Shown: piece after piece, positions 62,093-64,000 of the stretch
How the letters are laid out: each line of letters opens with the position of its first letter
Position numbering within the stretch: position 1 is the first letter of the stretch
Source: Paenibacillus sp. FSL H7-0331
Lineage (GTDB): Bacteria > Bacillota > Bacilli > Paenibacillales > NBRC-103111
DNA length: 64,000 nt
Direction: 5' to 3'
Assembly (NCBI RefSeq): GCF_001956045.1
Contig: NZ_MRTH01000004.1
Coordinates: 124,001-188,000, forward strand
Program-made: the position numbers and the translations under genes
Notes under the pieces: model-generated
Databases searched by the model: none
The model's input: the letters and a program-made list of their open reading frames with translations, nothing else
What the model was told of the DNA's origin: nothing

Positions 62093-62916
62093 CCAGGTGG
62101 GATCACATGATTATAGCTTTCTCTTCGAATTTCACTTGGTGTTTTTCCAGAGTGTCGTTTGATCGTTCGGGCAAAATGGTAGGAGGTTTTGAAGCCTACC
62201 TGTTCAGCAACGGCTCCAATCTGTAGGCCTGTGCTGCGCAGCAAGTCAATTCCCTGCTTGACACGGTAGTTCCATAAATATTGGATGGGCGTCATATCTT
62301 CATCACGTCGGAATAAACGAATCAGATGCTCTGGGGTGTGTTTAGTAACCTTCGATAGGCTGCTTAGCGTCAGATCCTCAGCATATCGCTTATGAATTTC
62401 CTCCTTGGCAATCAGTACGGAAGGATGCTTTCTGTCATTGATGTTCCCTTGGCTGCATTCTGCCAAATATAATAATATCGCAGGTCGTCCCAATGTTCGG
62501 ATTACTTCCTCGTCTTGCTGCACCCCATCGCTTTGCAGGGATCGTATAATGTCTGTTAGCTGATTCATCTTTTCGGATAAGGGAATGAAGAGAGGGAGGG
62601 AATCCATGAAGCTGATCGCCATCCCATCCAGAGGCTCAACTGAAACAGCGATCCAGCGATGCCAGGTTTCCCGTTTTTCCGCGAACACGAAATTTTCCAT
62701 ATGTCCGGGTTTAAGAAGCACCACATGTCCAGGGGGCACCTGATGTTTGACTTTGTCGATTTCCACGGTCATGGCGCCTGAATGCAGCAGCACGAGCTGC
62801 AAATCCTGCTGAATACGTGGACCATACGCCCCACCGGGACCGTAAACTACACTGCCTCCGTATGTTTTAATAACAGTAAAGGACGGAGTCGCTTCCGTCC
62901 CTGATTGTTCGATCAT
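62089..62916 (-). CDS. AraC-family regulator convergent with the last importer
   Basis: 275 aa. N-terminal cupin-like ligand domain (about 20-150; GAMTVEIDKVKHQVPPGHVVLLKPGH) and C-terminal double HTH (about 170-268; LTLSSLSKVTKHTPEHLIRLFRRDEDMTPIQYLW and IGAVAEQVGFKTSYHFARTIKRHSGKTPSEIRRE). It lies 38 bp after the PhyH gene on the same strand, so the two form an operon. Its 3' end meets the importer operon. Confidence 0.9.
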   Translation of the reverse strand: MIEQSGTEATPSFTVIKTYGGSVVYGPGGAYGPRIQQDLQLVLLHSGAMTVEIDKVKHQVPPGHVVLLKPGHMENFVFAEKRETWHRWIAVSVEPLDGMAISFMDSLPLFIPLSEKMNQLTDIIRSLQSDGVQQDEEVIRTLGRPAILLYLAECSQGNINDRKHPSVLIAKEEIHKRYAEDLTLSSLSKVTKHTPEHLIRLFRRDEDMTPIQYLWNYRVKQGIDLLRSTGLQIGAVAEQVGFKTSYHFARTIKRHSGKTPSEIRRESYNHVIPPG

Positions 62917-62954
62917 CCCGATCCCTGCCCTCGTAAAAGCGTATTTACCTCCTA

Positions 62955-63713
62955 TTATACAAGAGATATTTTACGTTTTAAATCCTCTCTTTCAATCTTG
63001 GAATCATGCCGGATATAGTGGCACACGTAAGAACGCCTCCAACGATTCGAGCGATTGCGGGTAGAAGAGTGGATAAGCAAACTGTCAAAAATAAGGATAT
63101 CCCCCTGATCCATGATGATCGGAATTTCTTTACTTAAATCAACGTCCTCAACCTCGTCAGTCCACGCCTCGTGCTCCTGCAAATTTTTGACAGCTCCATG
63201 GGAGAGAACCCCCAGCTTATGTGATCCTGGTATGACCCATAGACATCCATTTTCTTCATTGACCTGTTCCATCGCGATCCACGTTGCTGTCAAAGTATTC
63301 GGCTCATTGCGAATATAATAATAATCCTGATGTGCCGCTTGCCCGGGGGAGTTCGGTTCCTTATAAAAATACATACTTTGAACGCCTGTGGCCTCGTCTC
63401 CGAGCAGCTGCGCCAGTGACCCGCGAACGATGGGCAGCTTCATCATCTGAAGTGAAAATCCATCATGGAGGTGTGGGTTAAATAACCGAACGGAGAAGCG
63501 GTCTTTATCATCGATGAACTCTTTGCCCTTTTTGGGCTTGGCCCAATCCGGCATCTCATCAGATGAGCGGATAGCATGTATATGAGCATTGAAGGTGTGG
63601 ATCAAATCGTCGGAGCAGCCCCCTTTGATGATAATAAATCCATCCTCCTTGTATTGTGCAATTTGCTCTTCGGTAAGTGGAGTGGTCCTTTCGAATTGAA
63701 CTTGAACAGTCAT
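62955..63713 (-). CDS. PhyH-family Fe(II)/2-oxoglutarate dioxygenase
   Basis: 252 aa. Iron site H-x-D in AAHQDYYYIRN and distal His in LIHSSTRNRS; the 2-oxoglutarate Arg is probably in NRWRRSYVCHYI. The N-terminal LTEEQIAQYKEDGFIIIKGG and ENGCLWVIPGSHKLG are typical of the family. The ATG has a very strong SD (AAAGGAGGG). Related to the protein at 31643 but clearly diverged. Its place next to an AraC gene and an importer suggests oxidative modification of a sugar-derived substrate. Confidence 0.88.
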   Translation of the reverse strand: MTVQVQFERTTPLTEEQIAQYKEDGFIIIKGGCSDDLIHTFNAHIHAIRSSDEMPDWAKPKKGKEFIDDKDRFSVRLFNPHLHDGFSLQMMKLPIVRGSLAQLLGDEATGVQSMYFYKEPNSPGQAAHQDYYYIRNEPNTLTATWIAMEQVNEENGCLWVIPGSHKLGVLSHGAVKNLQEHEAWTDEVEDVDLSKEIPIIMDQGDILIFDSLLIHSSTRNRSNRWRRSYVCHYIRHDSKIEREDLKRKISLV

Positions 63714-64000
63714 AAGTAATGCCCTCCTTTAAAGTTCAAAACCGAATCGCCTCTCCTGAAAGGGCTGCGATTTCCGTTTTGTTATACTCCAAGTGTAAGG
63801 TACAGGGGGATAAAACAAAATGCTTGCAACTAATATTTTGTATCTGTAATTGATATTTGTAAAAAAGATAATTGCGCAGAGTGCTCAATTTAACAGCTTT
63901 ATCTCCAGTCTCTGCGTGATTTCAAAAAAAGACTATAGCCGGAAATTTTTCAGAGGCATAGTAATAATTTGTTATTATTGCACGTTCGGCAAGCTCTATC
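63714..64000. other. Region upstream of the PhyH-AraC pair
   Basis: 287 bp with no gene that I can support. On the - strand it must hold the promoter of the PhyH gene; TATAAC boxes are seen but no clear -35. The right end continues out of the window. Confidence 0.4.

Overview
The window looks like a chromosomal segment of a Paenibacillus-like, spore-forming Gram-positive. It carries YesM/YesN-type two-component systems, many cupin-AraC regulators, a surface protein ending in three S-layer-homology (SLH) domains, a SleL/YaaH-like spore peptidoglycan hydrolase, several TTG/GTG starts behind strong AGGAGG sites, and six ABC sugar importers with no ATPase gene. That identification is inferred from gene content. 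I saw no rRNA, tRNA, transposase, phage gene or CRISPR array.

Layout. (1) 1-1175: 3' part of a GH2 beta-galactosidase. (2) 1345-7693: YesM/YesN pair and a CUT1 importer (binding protein plus two permeases). (3) 7694-19857: a probable glycerophosphodiester / glycerol-3-phosphate (G3P) locus. It contains a 1948-residue SLH-anchored glycerophosphodiester phosphodiesterase, a GlpP antiterminator, a HAD-IIA phosphatase, a UgpBAE-like importer and a TIM-barrel isomerase-like protein. The phosphodiesterase gene and the phosphatase-importer operon are each preceded by a nearly identical promoter-plus-attenuator leader, with mutually exclusive antiterminator and terminator hairpins. (4) 19942-22260: a LysM-GH18 hydrolase and a beta-hydroxyacid dehydrogenase. 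(5) 22627-24932: an AraC regulator, three 15-bp direct repeats, a 52-codon deletion scar fusing a membrane-regulator start to a permease tail, and a sialidase-like protein. (6) 25010-34634: an epimerase-like gene, two divergent AraC paralogues, and an LplABC-like importer followed by a PhyH dioxygenase, a Gfo/Idh/MocA dehydrogenase and another isomerase. (7) 34730-37230: an AraC regulator and a sulfatase. (8) 37356-46350: a divergent YesM/YesN pair, a CUT1 importer, a PdxA-like dehydrogenase and a MelA-like GH4 alpha-galactosidase. (9) 46627-50251: fixABCX. (10) 50344-52239: a polysaccharide deacetylase and an NlpC/P60 hydrolase. (11) 52397-58627: a LacI regulator, an SDR, a CUT1 importer and two VOC proteins. 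(12) 58906-63713: a CUT1 importer converging on a PhyH-AraC pair.

How the genes work together. Most of the window is scavenging of extracellular carbohydrates: surface or secreted hydrolases, lipoprotein receptors, permeases that must borrow a shared MsmX/UgpC-type ATPase from elsewhere, and small redox or isomerase enzymes, each unit under its own sensor. In region 3 the proposed flow is surface glycerophosphodiester (possibly teichoic acid or lipid head groups) cleaved to G3P, import, then dephosphorylation, with GlpP reading G3P through the leader RNAs. This is inference from gene content and the duplicated leader. fixABCX is a separate electron-bifurcation module feeding low-potential electrons to ferredoxin or flavodoxin.

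Limits. Everything was read by eye. Starts were chosen from Shine-Dalgarno (SD) spacing. Regulatory sites are pattern matches and have not been tested.
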